Shown here: piece after piece, positions 1 to 5,798 of the stretch | How positions within the stretch are numbered: position 1 is the stretch's first letter | How the letters are laid out: each line of letters opens with the position of its first letter | Assembly (NCBI GenBank): GCA_007123785.1 | Contig: SLGL01000042.1 | Location: forward strand, 1 to 7,942 | Length of the DNA: 7,942 nt | Reading direction: 5' to 3' | Origin: Balneolaceae bacterium | Lineage (GTDB): Bacteria > Bacteroidota > Rhodothermia > Balneolales > Balneolaceae | Notes under the pieces: generated by a model | The model's input: only the letters and a program-made list of their open reading frames with translations | What the model was told of the DNA's origin: nothing | Databases searched by the model: none | Made by a program: the position numbers and the translations under genes

Positions 1-137
1 TGCTCAGTAACTGACAGCCAGTTTTCAAAACTTTCTCTGTTATCTTCTGCAGATGTTTGGGAAAAGACCGTATTTGCAAAGTTCAGGCAGACAAATGATA
101 ATGCTAAAACTTTGTAAAAAGAGTTGCTGAGCATCAT
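1..137 (-). CDS. N-terminus of a secreted protein of unknown function (partial)
   Basis: An open frame begins at an ATG at 137 (a second ATG follows directly at 134) and reads 45 codons to the window edge without a stop. The N-terminus has a short polar start, then a hydrophobic core (residues 9-21, VLALSFVCLNFAN-like) and a likely signal peptidase I site around VFS|QTS near residue 26, so a Sec-exported protein is expected. After the signal the visible residues (SAEDNRESFENWLSVTE) are acidic and polar and match no family I recognise. The frame is too short for ordinary ORF cut-offs because it is cut by the edge. There is no clear Shine-Dalgarno site, as for most genes here. It lies in the same direction as the two lipoprotein genes, with about 70 bp between, so it could be co-transcribed with them. 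Function is unknown; that it is a real gene rests on the signal-peptide pattern. Confidence 0.55.
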   Translation of the reverse strand, partial: MMLSNSFYKVLALSFVCLNFANTVFSQTSAEDNRESFENWLSVTE

Positions 138-206
138 GTCTTAAATGTTTAAAGAGATAACACTCAAAATAAAGAATTTTTTAAAGAACTTTGATTCAAA
201 GAAACA

Positions 207-434
207 TTATTCGCGTCCTTCGTAACGATCTCTTGGCCGCACATCGATAATGTCTTCCTGATCGCCGCCATTAAAAAACCCGGGAAGTTCCTGATGGATT
301 ACCGGGGATTCGTTGGCCTGATCAAAGGCTTGGTCGGTTTCGGACAGATTGGCTTCGGTGATTCCCGCACAACCGGCAATCAGTGCGATGATGGTTACGG
401 CAAATAAAGATCGAAGCTTAAGTAATGTTTTCAT
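207..434 (-). CDS. Small lipoprotein, tandem copy 1 (downstream copy)
   Basis: Encodes 75 residues. Residues 1-8 carry Lys/Arg, residues 9-20 are hydrophobic, and IAGC gives a lipobox with the acylated Cys at 22, so signal peptidase II processing and membrane anchoring are expected. The mature part is only about 54 residues and strongly acidic in its first two thirds, with a Gly/Phe/Asn-rich middle (ELPGFFNGGDQED) and an Arg-rich acidic tail (DVRPRDRYEGRE). I recognise no domain. It differs from the copy at 498-725 by a single residue (Phe instead of Leu at position 11, inside the signal peptide), while the DNA differs at 19 positions. The mature proteins are therefore identical. It follows copy 2 by 63 bp in the same direction and may be on the same transcript. 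The reality of the gene is supported mainly by the silent-site pattern between the two copies; its function is unknown. Confidence 0.8.
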   Translation of the reverse strand: MKTLLKLRSLFAVTIIALIAGCAGITEANLSETDQAFDQANESPVIHQELPGFFNGGDQEDIIDVRPRDRYEGRE

Positions 435-497
435 ATTGTGATTGTGATAAGGTTAATTTTTGAATTTTTATAAAAATGTTGAGTAGTGTTATGGGGG

Positions 498-725
498 TTA
501 TTCCCGGCCTTCATAGCGATCTCTTGGCCGCACATCGATAATGTCTTCCTGATCGCCGCCGTTAAAAAAACCGGGAAGTTCCTGATGGATTACAGGGGAT
601 TCATTGGCCTGGTCAAAGGCTTGGTCGGTTTCGGACAGATTGGCTTCGGTGATTCCGGCACAGCCGGCAATCAGGGCGATAATGGTTACAGCTAATAAAG
701 ATCGAAGTTTAAGCAGAGTTTTCAT
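498..725 (-). CDS. Small lipoprotein, tandem copy 2 (upstream copy)
   Basis: Encodes a 75-residue lipoprotein precursor with the same layout as its neighbour: basic N-terminus, hydrophobic signal to residue 20, lipobox IAGC with Cys22, then a 54-residue acidic mature chain ending in an Arg-rich segment. It is the promoter-proximal copy, next to the 282-bp AT-rich spacer that it shares with the divergent sigma factor gene. The opposite strand also carries an open frame of about 70 codons over this copy, but the excess of silent differences supports the minus-strand reading. Coding GC is clearly higher than that of the flanking spacer, as expected of a true gene. Possible roles are a small envelope or stress lipoprotein, but nothing in the sequence fixes this. 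The flanks of the two copies are not alike, so the duplication is old or only the coding part has been conserved. Confidence 0.8.
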   Translation of the reverse strand: MKTLLKLRSLLAVTIIALIAGCAGITEANLSETDQAFDQANESPVIHQELPGFFNGGDQEDIIDVRPRDRYEGRE

Positions 726-852
726 GGTGTGATTCTTTTTTGTTTGTTATAATGAAATGATTATTTCGTGAAAAATACCTGTATTACGTAGCATACTTAT
801 TATAGTAAGGATGCGTCAGCGTGGGCATTGTTACAATAATAAATAAAAAATT

Positions 853-865
853 ATGTATACATTTG
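853..865 (+). promoter_or_regulatory. Candidate -7 box overlapping a 10-bp palindrome upstream of the sigma gene
   Basis: TACATTTG at 858-865 fits the Bacteroidota -7 consensus TAnnTTTG exactly and points toward the sigma factor gene. It overlaps the perfect palindrome ATGTATACAT at 853-862. No TTTG -33 element stands at the usual 19-21 bp; the nearest TTG (828-830) is 27 bp upstream. If used, the leader would be about 135 nt long. The rest of the spacer 726-1007 is AT-rich with no credible ORF. It also has an imperfect palindrome at 796-809 and a small GC-rich patch at about 810-830. Weak evidence, from motif match only. Confidence 0.3.
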
Positions 866-1007
866 ATTAGTACATAAGAAGTACAACTCTTAAAGAAGAT
901 TAAAAAATATTGGATATATTCATGTACTTATTTTTATTAAATATTAGTTTCTTAACGTAGCTTAATAGAAACGGAAACGATAAAAAAAATTAGACGGACC
1001 CTATTTT

Positions 1008-1580
1008 TTGGATCAAAAGAAAATAACCAGCAAAGAATTTTTTGAACTGGCCACTTCGGGAAACCAATCGAAATTAAACCGAATATCAGAAGTTCTAATA
1101 AACAGAATGGGTCTCTATTTGCAATCGGTTATGGGTGCAGATGTAGAAATTGCCAAAGATTGTGCACAACAGGCTTTTGAAAAAGTTTATGGCAAAATTA
1201 CAACCCATTCTATCGATAATATTGATGACCTTTTCGGTTATTTAATTCGGTCTGCACGAAATGAGTACCTCATGTTTCTAAGAAGAGATAAGTTTGAGGT
1301 GCCCAGTGAACAATCTTACTTCACAAGGATAGAAGGAACTTCCAGTGATGATGTGATAAACCCTTTGTACTCTGAGGAAAAAGAAAGGCTATTAGAATAC
1401 TGTATTGAGAAGTTAAAAGAGGGTAAAAGGAAATTTTTTAATTTTGTCCTTGAACATATCAACGAAAGGGATAAGGATTCTGCTCGAAAATTAAAAATGA
1501 GTTATGGCAATTTTCGTACAAAAAAATCAAGGGTGATAGATGCGCTGAGGGAATGCGTTCAAAATGCCACAATAGATTAA
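1008..1580 (+). CDS. ECF-like RNA polymerase sigma factor
   Basis: A 190-residue protein of the size and layout of an ECF (group 4) sigma factor, which would direct RNA polymerase core to a specific promoter set. Region 2 is seen at about residues 22-97: ADVEIAKDCAQQAFEKVYGK matches the 'DAEDLVQETFLRVW' pattern, and LFGYLIRSARNEYLMFLRR matches 'YLYRIARNxxxDxLRR'. Residues 98-122 form a polar linker. A region 4-like helix-turn-helix lies at about 124-183 (SARKLKMSYGNFRTKKSRV), but the core 'LxxREREVxxLRYxxGxSyxEIA' is much altered, so region 4 is divergent. The start is TTG: an in-frame stop lies at 981, no ATG exists between it and 1008, and the first internal ATG (Met34) would cut into region 2. 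GGAC at 996-999 is a weak ribosome-binding candidate. No anti-sigma gene is adjacent; the next gene converges 12 bp away. The divergent lipoprotein pair is a plausible target. The gene is AT-richer than its neighbours. Confidence 0.75.
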   Translation: MDQKKITSKEFFELATSGNQSKLNRISEVLINRMGLYLQSVMGADVEIAKDCAQQAFEKVYGKITTHSIDNIDDLFGYLIRSARNEYLMFLRRDKFEVPSEQSYFTRIEGTSSDDVINPLYSEEKERLLEYCIEKLKEGKRKFFNFVLEHINERDKDSARKLKMSYGNFRTKKSRVIDALRECVQNATID

Positions 1581-1592
1581 AAAGAAACATAT

Positions 1593-2306
1593 TCAAGCAG
1601 AGTAAATCAAGAAAAGTGTCGGGCGTTTCTGTAAATCCGGTTTTGTTGTGGATCTCCATTGCTCTATCCGTTTTGTTTGAATCAATTCATCGGGCTGAGT
1701 GATATTGCAAGCAATACAAAGTTTAGTTGAGGGGCCAAGCGTTTCAAGTAGAAGTTCAAACAGCATATTATTGCGATGCGGGGTTTCCATAAAAATCTGA
1801 GTCTGATTATTTCTCTGAGATTCCTGTTCCAGTTTGTGGATTTCTGTTTTTCTTTGATTCTCCCGGATGTTCAGATAACCATGAAAAGCAAACTTTTGTC
1901 CGTTCATGCCAGATGCCATCAAGGCCATTAAAATAGATGAAGGGCCTACCAGCGGAATAATAGAAATTCCATTTTCGTGTGCCAGTGAAACAAGGCGGGA
2001 TCCGGGGTCAGCAACACCGGGGGCTCCTGCTTCAGACATCAAACCTAAACTTTGTTCTTTAAATAAGTTCAGATAGCTATAGACTTCGTGATCTGGAGTC
2101 TTTTTATTTAAAACCCGAAACGTAATTTCATGAGTGGGAACCGGATGGTTTATCCATTGCAGAAAACGGATCGTGGTTTGAGGCTTTTCAACGATAAAAC
2201 ATTTCAGGCTTTTAATAATCCGGAGAGTATATTCAGGTAATACCCGGTTTTCTTTTTGACGGCCAATGGGTGTTGGAATAAGATAAAGGCTGTTTTTACG
2301 CTGCAT
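1593..2306 (-). CDS. SAM-dependent methyltransferase of the tetrapyrrole methylase fold, RsmI relative
   Basis: A 237-residue protein of the two-domain tetrapyrrole methylase fold, the family that includes RsmI, which 2'-O-methylates C1402 of 16S rRNA. Visible landmarks in order are LYLIPTPIG (7-15, SAM-binding loop), MSEAGAPGVADPG (90-102; RsmI has 'SDAGTPxISDPG'), IPLVGPSSILMALMASGM (117-134; RsmI 'PLPGPxAxxxALxASGL'), FAFHGYL (139-145) and METPHRNNMLFELL (173-186; RsmI 'YESPHRLxxxLxxL'). The 'AEDTR' motif near residue 40 of true RsmI is replaced by VEKPQTTIRFL, and the protein is shorter than RsmI (about 280 residues). It therefore looks like the short paralogue common in Bacteroidota, whose substrate I cannot name, so no symbol is given. 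It is convergent with the sigma gene (12 bp) with no hairpin between, and divergent from fni by 130 bp. Cytoplasmic, with no signal peptide. Confidence 0.85.
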   Translation of the reverse strand: MQRKNSLYLIPTPIGRQKENRVLPEYTLRIIKSLKCFIVEKPQTTIRFLQWINHPVPTHEITFRVLNKKTPDHEVYSYLNLFKEQSLGLMSEAGAPGVADPGSRLVSLAHENGISIIPLVGPSSILMALMASGMNGQKFAFHGYLNIRENQRKTEIHKLEQESQRNNQTQIFMETPHRNNMLFELLLETLGPSTKLCIACNITQPDELIQTKRIEQWRSTTKPDLQKRPTLFLIYSA

Positions 2307-2387
2307 TTGAAAAAATTATAATACCAAATGAATGAATTGAACGGCTGAAATGTAAGGATGTTTATATATACTTTTTAGCCAAAGCCG

Positions 2388-2398
2388 GTGACAGTCAC
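2388..2398. promoter_or_regulatory. Inverted repeat GTGAC-A-GTCAC in the divergent methyltransferase/fni spacer
   Basis: An 11-bp perfect inverted repeat (5-bp arms, one central base) lies 38 bp before the fni start codon and about 80 bp from the start of the divergent methyltransferase. Just upstream is an AT-rich TATATATACTTTTT stretch (2363-2376) that could hold a -10/-7 element: TACTTTTT differs by one base from TAnnTTTG. An operator is possible, but an 11-bp palindrome can arise by chance. Confidence 0.25.
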
Positions 2399-2436
2399 AG
2401 ATTTCTGTTATATCGGATTAATCACAAACATCGAAT

Positions 2437-3459
2437 ATGTCTATTCAAAGCCGAAAAAAAGATCACGTTGAGTTAACCGTGAATGAAGATGTGTTTTATA
2501 GAAAAAGTACGGGATTCGAAGCATACGATTTTAATCATAACGCTCTTCCCGAAACAGATTTTGATAAGGCTGACAGCTCTGCAAATTTTCTGGGAAGAAC
2601 ATTCTCACTTCCGCTATTTATTTCATCCATGACAGGGGGCTACAGCGATGCAGGTGCAGTAAATGCCACGATCGCCACATTTTGTGAAGAAAAAAATCTT
2701 CCTTTTGGGGTAGGGAGTCAGCGTGCTATGCTTGAAGATAAAGATCAGGTTGAATCGTTTTCAATTGTGCGAAAACATGCGCCTTCAGCTTTTATAGCTG
2801 CAAATATCGGAGGTGCGCAACTAATTGGTGGTATCCAAAAAAGGAAAATTCGACTTTTGACCGAAACGATTCAGGCTGATGCAGTTATTATCCATTTAAA
2901 CCCGCTTCAGGAATTGATGCAGCCCGAAGGTGATACAAATTTTAAGGGAATAAGAGACGGTATTGCATGGTTTATAGAATATTGTGGTCTGCCGGTAATC
3001 GTAAAGGAGACAGGTGCTGGAATTTCAGCCGGGGTTGCTGAAGAACTCCTGAAAATAGGTGCTAAAGTGATCGATGTGTCTGGAGCCGGCGGGACAAGCT
3101 GGGCCAGGGTGGAAAATCTGAGAAAGAAAAAAATTGAACCACTTCACAGTTTTGATGATTGGGGTATTCCAACGGCTGATTGCATAGTAGAAGTAAACAC
3201 TCTCCGCGAAAAGTATGCTTTTGAAATGATCGCATCCGGCGGAATCAGAACTTCTTTTGATATTGTTAAAGCGATGGCCCTGGGTGCTGATTTTGCGGCT
3301 GCAGCACAACCAATCATTAAGGCAATTTTTTCAGGCGGTAATGACGAACTAAATCTGCTATATGATCATTGGGAACAAGAATTGCGTATTATACTCACTT
3401 TATTGGGGTGCAATAATTTCAAAGAATTAAACAAAAATCATTTGAGGAAATCAGGTTGA
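2437..3459 (+). CDS. fni: Type 2 isopentenyl-diphosphate delta-isomerase
   Basis: Interconverts isopentenyl diphosphate and dimethylallyl diphosphate, balancing the two isoprenoid building blocks; this type uses reduced FMN and Mg2+ and is unrelated to the Idi1 Nudix enzyme. The 340 residues are full length for the family (about 330-350). Visible motifs are RKKDH at 6-10 (substrate phosphate loop), ISSMTGG at 62-68 and GVGSQR at 91-96 (FMN/substrate), NIGG at 123-126, HLNPLQE at 153-159 with the catalytic Gln158 and the Mg2+ ligand Glu159, VKETGAGIS at 189-197 with Lys190 near the flavin, DVSGAGGTSWA at 213-223 (FMN phosphate loop) and ASGGIR at 266-271. All catalytic positions I can place are present. 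The fold is a TIM barrel; the protein is cytoplasmic with no signal peptide. It starts at an ATG in a divergent spacer, and rtcB follows 105 bp downstream in the same direction, perhaps on the same transcript. Confidence 0.96.
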   Translation: MSIQSRKKDHVELTVNEDVFYRKSTGFEAYDFNHNALPETDFDKADSSANFLGRTFSLPLFISSMTGGYSDAGAVNATIATFCEEKNLPFGVGSQRAMLEDKDQVESFSIVRKHAPSAFIAANIGGAQLIGGIQKRKIRLLTETIQADAVIIHLNPLQELMQPEGDTNFKGIRDGIAWFIEYCGLPVIVKETGAGISAGVAEELLKIGAKVIDVSGAGGTSWARVENLRKKKIEPLHSFDDWGIPTADCIVEVNTLREKYAFEMIASGGIRTSFDIVKAMALGADFAAAAQPIIKAIFSGGNDELNLLYDHWEQELRIILTLLGCNNFKELNKNHLRKSG

Positions 3460-3472
3460 GTATTTTTCACAA

Positions 3473-3493
3473 AGAGGAGAATCCAAAATGTAA
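3473..3493 (+). promoter_or_regulatory. Shine-Dalgarno site followed by an ATG-stop pair in the rtcB leader
   Basis: AGAGGAGA (3473-3480) is the best Shine-Dalgarno match I noticed in the window. It stands 8 nt before an ATG (3488-3490) that is followed at once by TAA (3491-3493). It lies 14 nt after the fni stop and 71 nt before the rtcB start. No reading frame of any length follows, so it is either a minimal start-stop element, a relic of a lost gene start, or chance. Confidence 0.3.
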
Positions 3494-3525
3494 GTGGATA
3501 AAGTCCGTTAGCTATAGTGAGAGAA

Positions 3526-3561
3526 ATGATCAATAAAGTTTGTTGCAAAAATATCAGTTAA
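3526..3561 (+). other. 11-codon micro-ORF immediately upstream of rtcB
   Basis: ATG at 3526 opens the peptide MINKVCCKNIS and stops with TAA at 3559-3561, 3 nt before the rtcB ATG and in the same frame as rtcB. GTGAGAG (3517-3523) just upstream is a weak purine-rich ribosome-binding candidate. The position would allow translational coupling or re-initiation on rtcB. A leader peptide cannot be told from a chance small frame by sequence alone. Confidence 0.25.
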
Positions 3562-3564
3562 GAA

Positions 3565-4728
3565 ATGTCAGCTATGGAAGAAGTTATTTTAACCGAAAAA
3601 ATACCAATTAAACTATGGCTTTCAGAACTTGAAGAAGGAGCTCTGGAGCAGGCAAAAAATATAGCAAATCTGCCATTTGCCTTTCATCATGTTGCCATAA
3701 TGCCGGATTCACATCAGGGTTACGGAATGCCTATTGGAGGTGTATTAGCTGCAGATAGTGCAATTGTTCCCAATGCTGTAGGAGTGGATATTGGGTGCGG
3801 GATGTGTTCTCTTCGTACCAGTTTATCTGATATCGACACATCCGGCCTGAAAAAAATTCTGTCGAATGCGAGAAAACGAATTCCTGTTGGATTTAAACAT
3901 CACAAGGAAAGACAGCCGAAGGAATGGATGCCCGAACCGGAGGGGAAGCTTCCTGTTGTAGAAAGCGAATATGAGAGTGCGATGTATCAGGTGGGCACAC
4001 TGGGCGGGGGGAATCATTTTATAGAAATTCAGAAAGGTTCGGATGGATACATCTGGCTGATGATCCACTCCGGTTCCAGAAATATCGGATATACCGTTGC
4101 GAGATTTTATAATGAAAAAGCTAAAAAAATGAATGAAATTTGGTTTTCCGAATCTACAAAAGATCTCGCATGGTTTCCTTTCGATTCCGAAGAATACCAT
4201 CAATATAAAGCTGAGATGGATTATTGTATTGATTTTGCCTTTTCAAACCGAAAACTGATGATGGAGCGATTGAAAGAGAGCGTTGCCGATATTTATCCAG
4301 ATGTTGAATTTTCCGGATTTATTAACAAACCACATAATTTCGCTGCAGAAGAGGTTCATTTCGGGGAACAGTTAATAGTTCACCGGAAAGGGGCTACAAG
4401 AGCGAGAAAGGGAGAGTTGGGAATGATACCGGGATCGCAGGGAAGCCCTTCATACATTGTGCTGGGCAAGGGAAATCCCGAATCATTTGAATCCTGCTCG
4501 CATGGGGCCGGACGGGTAATGAGCCGAAATCAGGCGCGCAAAACACTCAACCTTCAAAGTGTTAAACAGGAACTCGATAAGAAAGGAATTTTACATGCGG
4601 TGAGAGGTAAATCTGATCTTGATGAAGCTCCTGGTTCTTATAAAGACATCCGGGAAGTGATGGACCGACAAAAAGATCTCGTGGATATTGTAACTGAACT
4701 GCATCCGCTTGGCGTAATTAAAGGGTGA
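3565..4728 (+). CDS. rtcB: RNA-splicing ligase RtcB
   Basis: Joins RNA ends carrying 2',3'-cyclic phosphate or 3'-phosphate to 5'-OH ends, using GTP and Mn2+ through a guanylylated histidine; in bacteria it serves RNA repair, for example of cut tRNA. The 387 residues resemble the E. coli-type enzyme (408) rather than the longer archaeal one. Motifs in order are MPDSHQGYG (46-54), VGVDIGCGM (72-80) with metal ligands Asp75 and Cys78, GTLGGGNHF (144-152, His151), IHSGSRNIG (167-175, His168), KPHNFAAEEVHFG (255-267, His257), RKGATRARKGELGMIPGSQG (274-293) and ESCSHGAGR (309-317) with His313 as the guanylylation site. The C-terminal YKDIREVM...PLGVIKG is also typical. All catalytic residues are present. 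The ATG at 3565 is preceded by an in-frame stop (3559-3561); Met4 at 3574 is an alternative start. No rtcA or archease gene is adjacent. Its stop is 7 bp from the convergent peptidase stop, with no terminator between. Confidence 0.96.
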   Translation: MSAMEEVILTEKIPIKLWLSELEEGALEQAKNIANLPFAFHHVAIMPDSHQGYGMPIGGVLAADSAIVPNAVGVDIGCGMCSLRTSLSDIDTSGLKKILSNARKRIPVGFKHHKERQPKEWMPEPEGKLPVVESEYESAMYQVGTLGGGNHFIEIQKGSDGYIWLMIHSGSRNIGYTVARFYNEKAKKMNEIWFSESTKDLAWFPFDSEEYHQYKAEMDYCIDFAFSNRKLMMERLKESVADIYPDVEFSGFINKPHNFAAEEVHFGEQLIVHRKGATRARKGELGMIPGSQGSPSYIVLGKGNPESFESCSHGAGRVMSRNQARKTLNLQSVKQELDKKGILHAVRGKSDLDEAPGSYKDIREVMDRQKDLVDIVTELHPLGVIKG

Positions 4729-4735
4729 TCCTCGG

Positions 4736-5779
4736 TCAGATTGCCAGTTTTTTCACCACACTCCTTAAACCTATCGTAACCCGTGCCATTCGCCCATAAT
4801 CGAGTCGTTCAGCCGTATCATTCGGGCTGTGATACTGCCCATCCCTGAAGGGAAGGGTATCTGTGACGAGAAGTGCACTGTAATCGTGCTGCCAGAAGGA
4901 CCAGTGATCTGACCATGAGACACCAGGAATGAAGCCGGGCAGAGCAGCAGCCTCTGAAGGAATGGTAGCTTCTTGCCGAAAGGCATCTGTAACTTCTCTG
5001 AGTAGAGGCAGATCACCAAAACGTGTGACAAATGCAATGAAATTAGCCGTTTTCGGATAAAAAAGTCCAATTCCCGGAAATGGATAGGACTGACTTCCCG
5101 GTTCATCACTGAAATATCCCAACCCGTCAAGTGCAATCATAGCCGTGATTTGCTCTCCCAGATTGTACGAGCGCTCGGCGTATGCAAAACTGCCCATGTC
5201 TTTGGTCTTAAAAAATGGGGGTTCCTCGTTGGCAAAGGCAACAAACCGTATCGTTTTTTTTTGAGGTTCGTCATAAAAATAGTCTGCCAGAGAGAGCAGA
5301 ACGGCTACTCCTGATGCGTTATCATTGGCACCGGGTGAACGGTTTACAGAGTCGTAGTGAGCACCGATTACTACAATTTTTTGAGGATGTTCGGTTCCCG
5401 GAATTTCTGCTATAATGTTTTCCGATTTTCCGTCATCATAAAACCGCTGGCGGCCTTTCAGTTTGTAACTCTGTATTTGTGGACTGTATCCGATTTCTTT
5501 GAGTTGATCCTTGATCCAGCTTACACTTAACCCCATGCTTCCGGTTCTGAAGAGATTTCGCTCTCCAATCTCATTGGAAAGTATTTTTACATGACTTTCC
5601 AGTTTAGCAGCCAAACCGGCTTCTTGCGATGTTAACTCAGGAATTTCCATGTTTTGGTTTGATGCAGGCATAATCCACTTCCAGGTTCCCATTACGGCAA
5701 AAAAAAGCAGAAAAAAGGCAATAATCGCCAAACCAAGCGAAATCAGCGGCTGCCATTTTCTTCGTTGCCTGTGATCCAT
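4736..5779 (-). CDS. Membrane-anchored M28 family zinc peptidase
   Basis: A 347-residue putative aminopeptidase of the M28 family with a co-catalytic two-zinc centre. Residues 13-33 form one hydrophobic segment after a basic start (HRQRRK), giving an uncleaved signal anchor with the catalytic domain in the periplasm or outside. Active-site landmarks are GAHYDS (139-144; His141 zinc ligand, Asp143), GANDNASG (150-157; bridging Asp153), FANEEPPFF (182-190; Glu185/Glu186, general base and ligand), ALDGLGYFSDEPGSQSYPFP (216-235; acidic ligand Asp218), SDHWSFW (290-296) and YHSPNDT (316-322; His317 ligand). All expected zinc ligands are present. The acidic ligand is Asp, where I recall Glu in many close relatives (LEMIGYFSD); both occur across M28. 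It follows the lytic transglycosylase by 19 bp in the same direction, suggesting one operon with an envelope-turnover role. The true substrate is unknown. Confidence 0.9.
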   Translation of the reverse strand: MDHRQRRKWQPLISLGLAIIAFFLLFFAVMGTWKWIMPASNQNMEIPELTSQEAGLAAKLESHVKILSNEIGERNLFRTGSMGLSVSWIKDQLKEIGYSPQIQSYKLKGRQRFYDDGKSENIIAEIPGTEHPQKIVVIGAHYDSVNRSPGANDNASGVAVLLSLADYFYDEPQKKTIRFVAFANEEPPFFKTKDMGSFAYAERSYNLGEQITAMIALDGLGYFSDEPGSQSYPFPGIGLFYPKTANFIAFVTRFGDLPLLREVTDAFRQEATIPSEAAALPGFIPGVSWSDHWSFWQHDYSALLVTDTLPFRDGQYHSPNDTAERLDYGRMARVTIGLRSVVKKLAI

Positions 5780-5798
5780 TCTGTGAGAATGTTTAGAT

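Larger units (their letters stand above)
207..725 (-). repeat. Tandem duplication of the 75-codon lipoprotein gene (period 291 bp)
   Basis: Two 228-bp units start 291 bp apart. I aligned them codon by codon: 19 base differences, 18 silent and one changing Leu to Phe in the signal peptide. Two stretches of 44 bp each (226-269 against 517-560, and 322-365 against 613-656) are fully identical. The 63-bp spacer and the outer flanks do not align beyond the start codon region. This is a gene duplication and not a mobile element: there are no terminal inverted repeats and no transposase. Confidence 0.9.

Noticed and set aside
170..206. Possible terminator after lipoprotein copy 1 (CTTTGA-T-TCAAAG, 189-201)
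   Set aside because: The 6-bp arms have only one base between them, so no stable hairpin loop forms, and no clear T-run follows on the minus strand.
486..695. Plus-strand open frame of 69 codons over lipoprotein copy 2
   Set aside because: It is the antisense of the lipoprotein gene; the differences between copies are silent for the minus-strand proteins, and the plus frame has no signal or domain.
207..725. Possible insertion sequence or CRISPR-like repeat
   Set aside because: Only two units, each a complete gene, with no terminal inverted repeats, target-site duplication, spacers or transposase.
1459..1659. Minus-strand frame bridging the sigma and methyltransferase 3' ends
   Set aside because: Spans the ends of two well-supported genes in a different frame and shows no homology-like features.
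3025..3309. Minus-strand frame of 94 codons inside fni
   Set aside because: Lies wholly inside a gene with all family motifs; the translation shows no domain or signal.
3823..4203. Minus-strand frame of 126 codons inside rtcB
   Set aside because: Shadow of rtcB, whose catalytic motifs span this region; no recognisable protein on the other strand.
4771..5415. Alternative-frame ORFs overlapping the M28 peptidase on both strands
   Set aside because: The peptidase frame carries all zinc ligands throughout; the other frames have no domain features.
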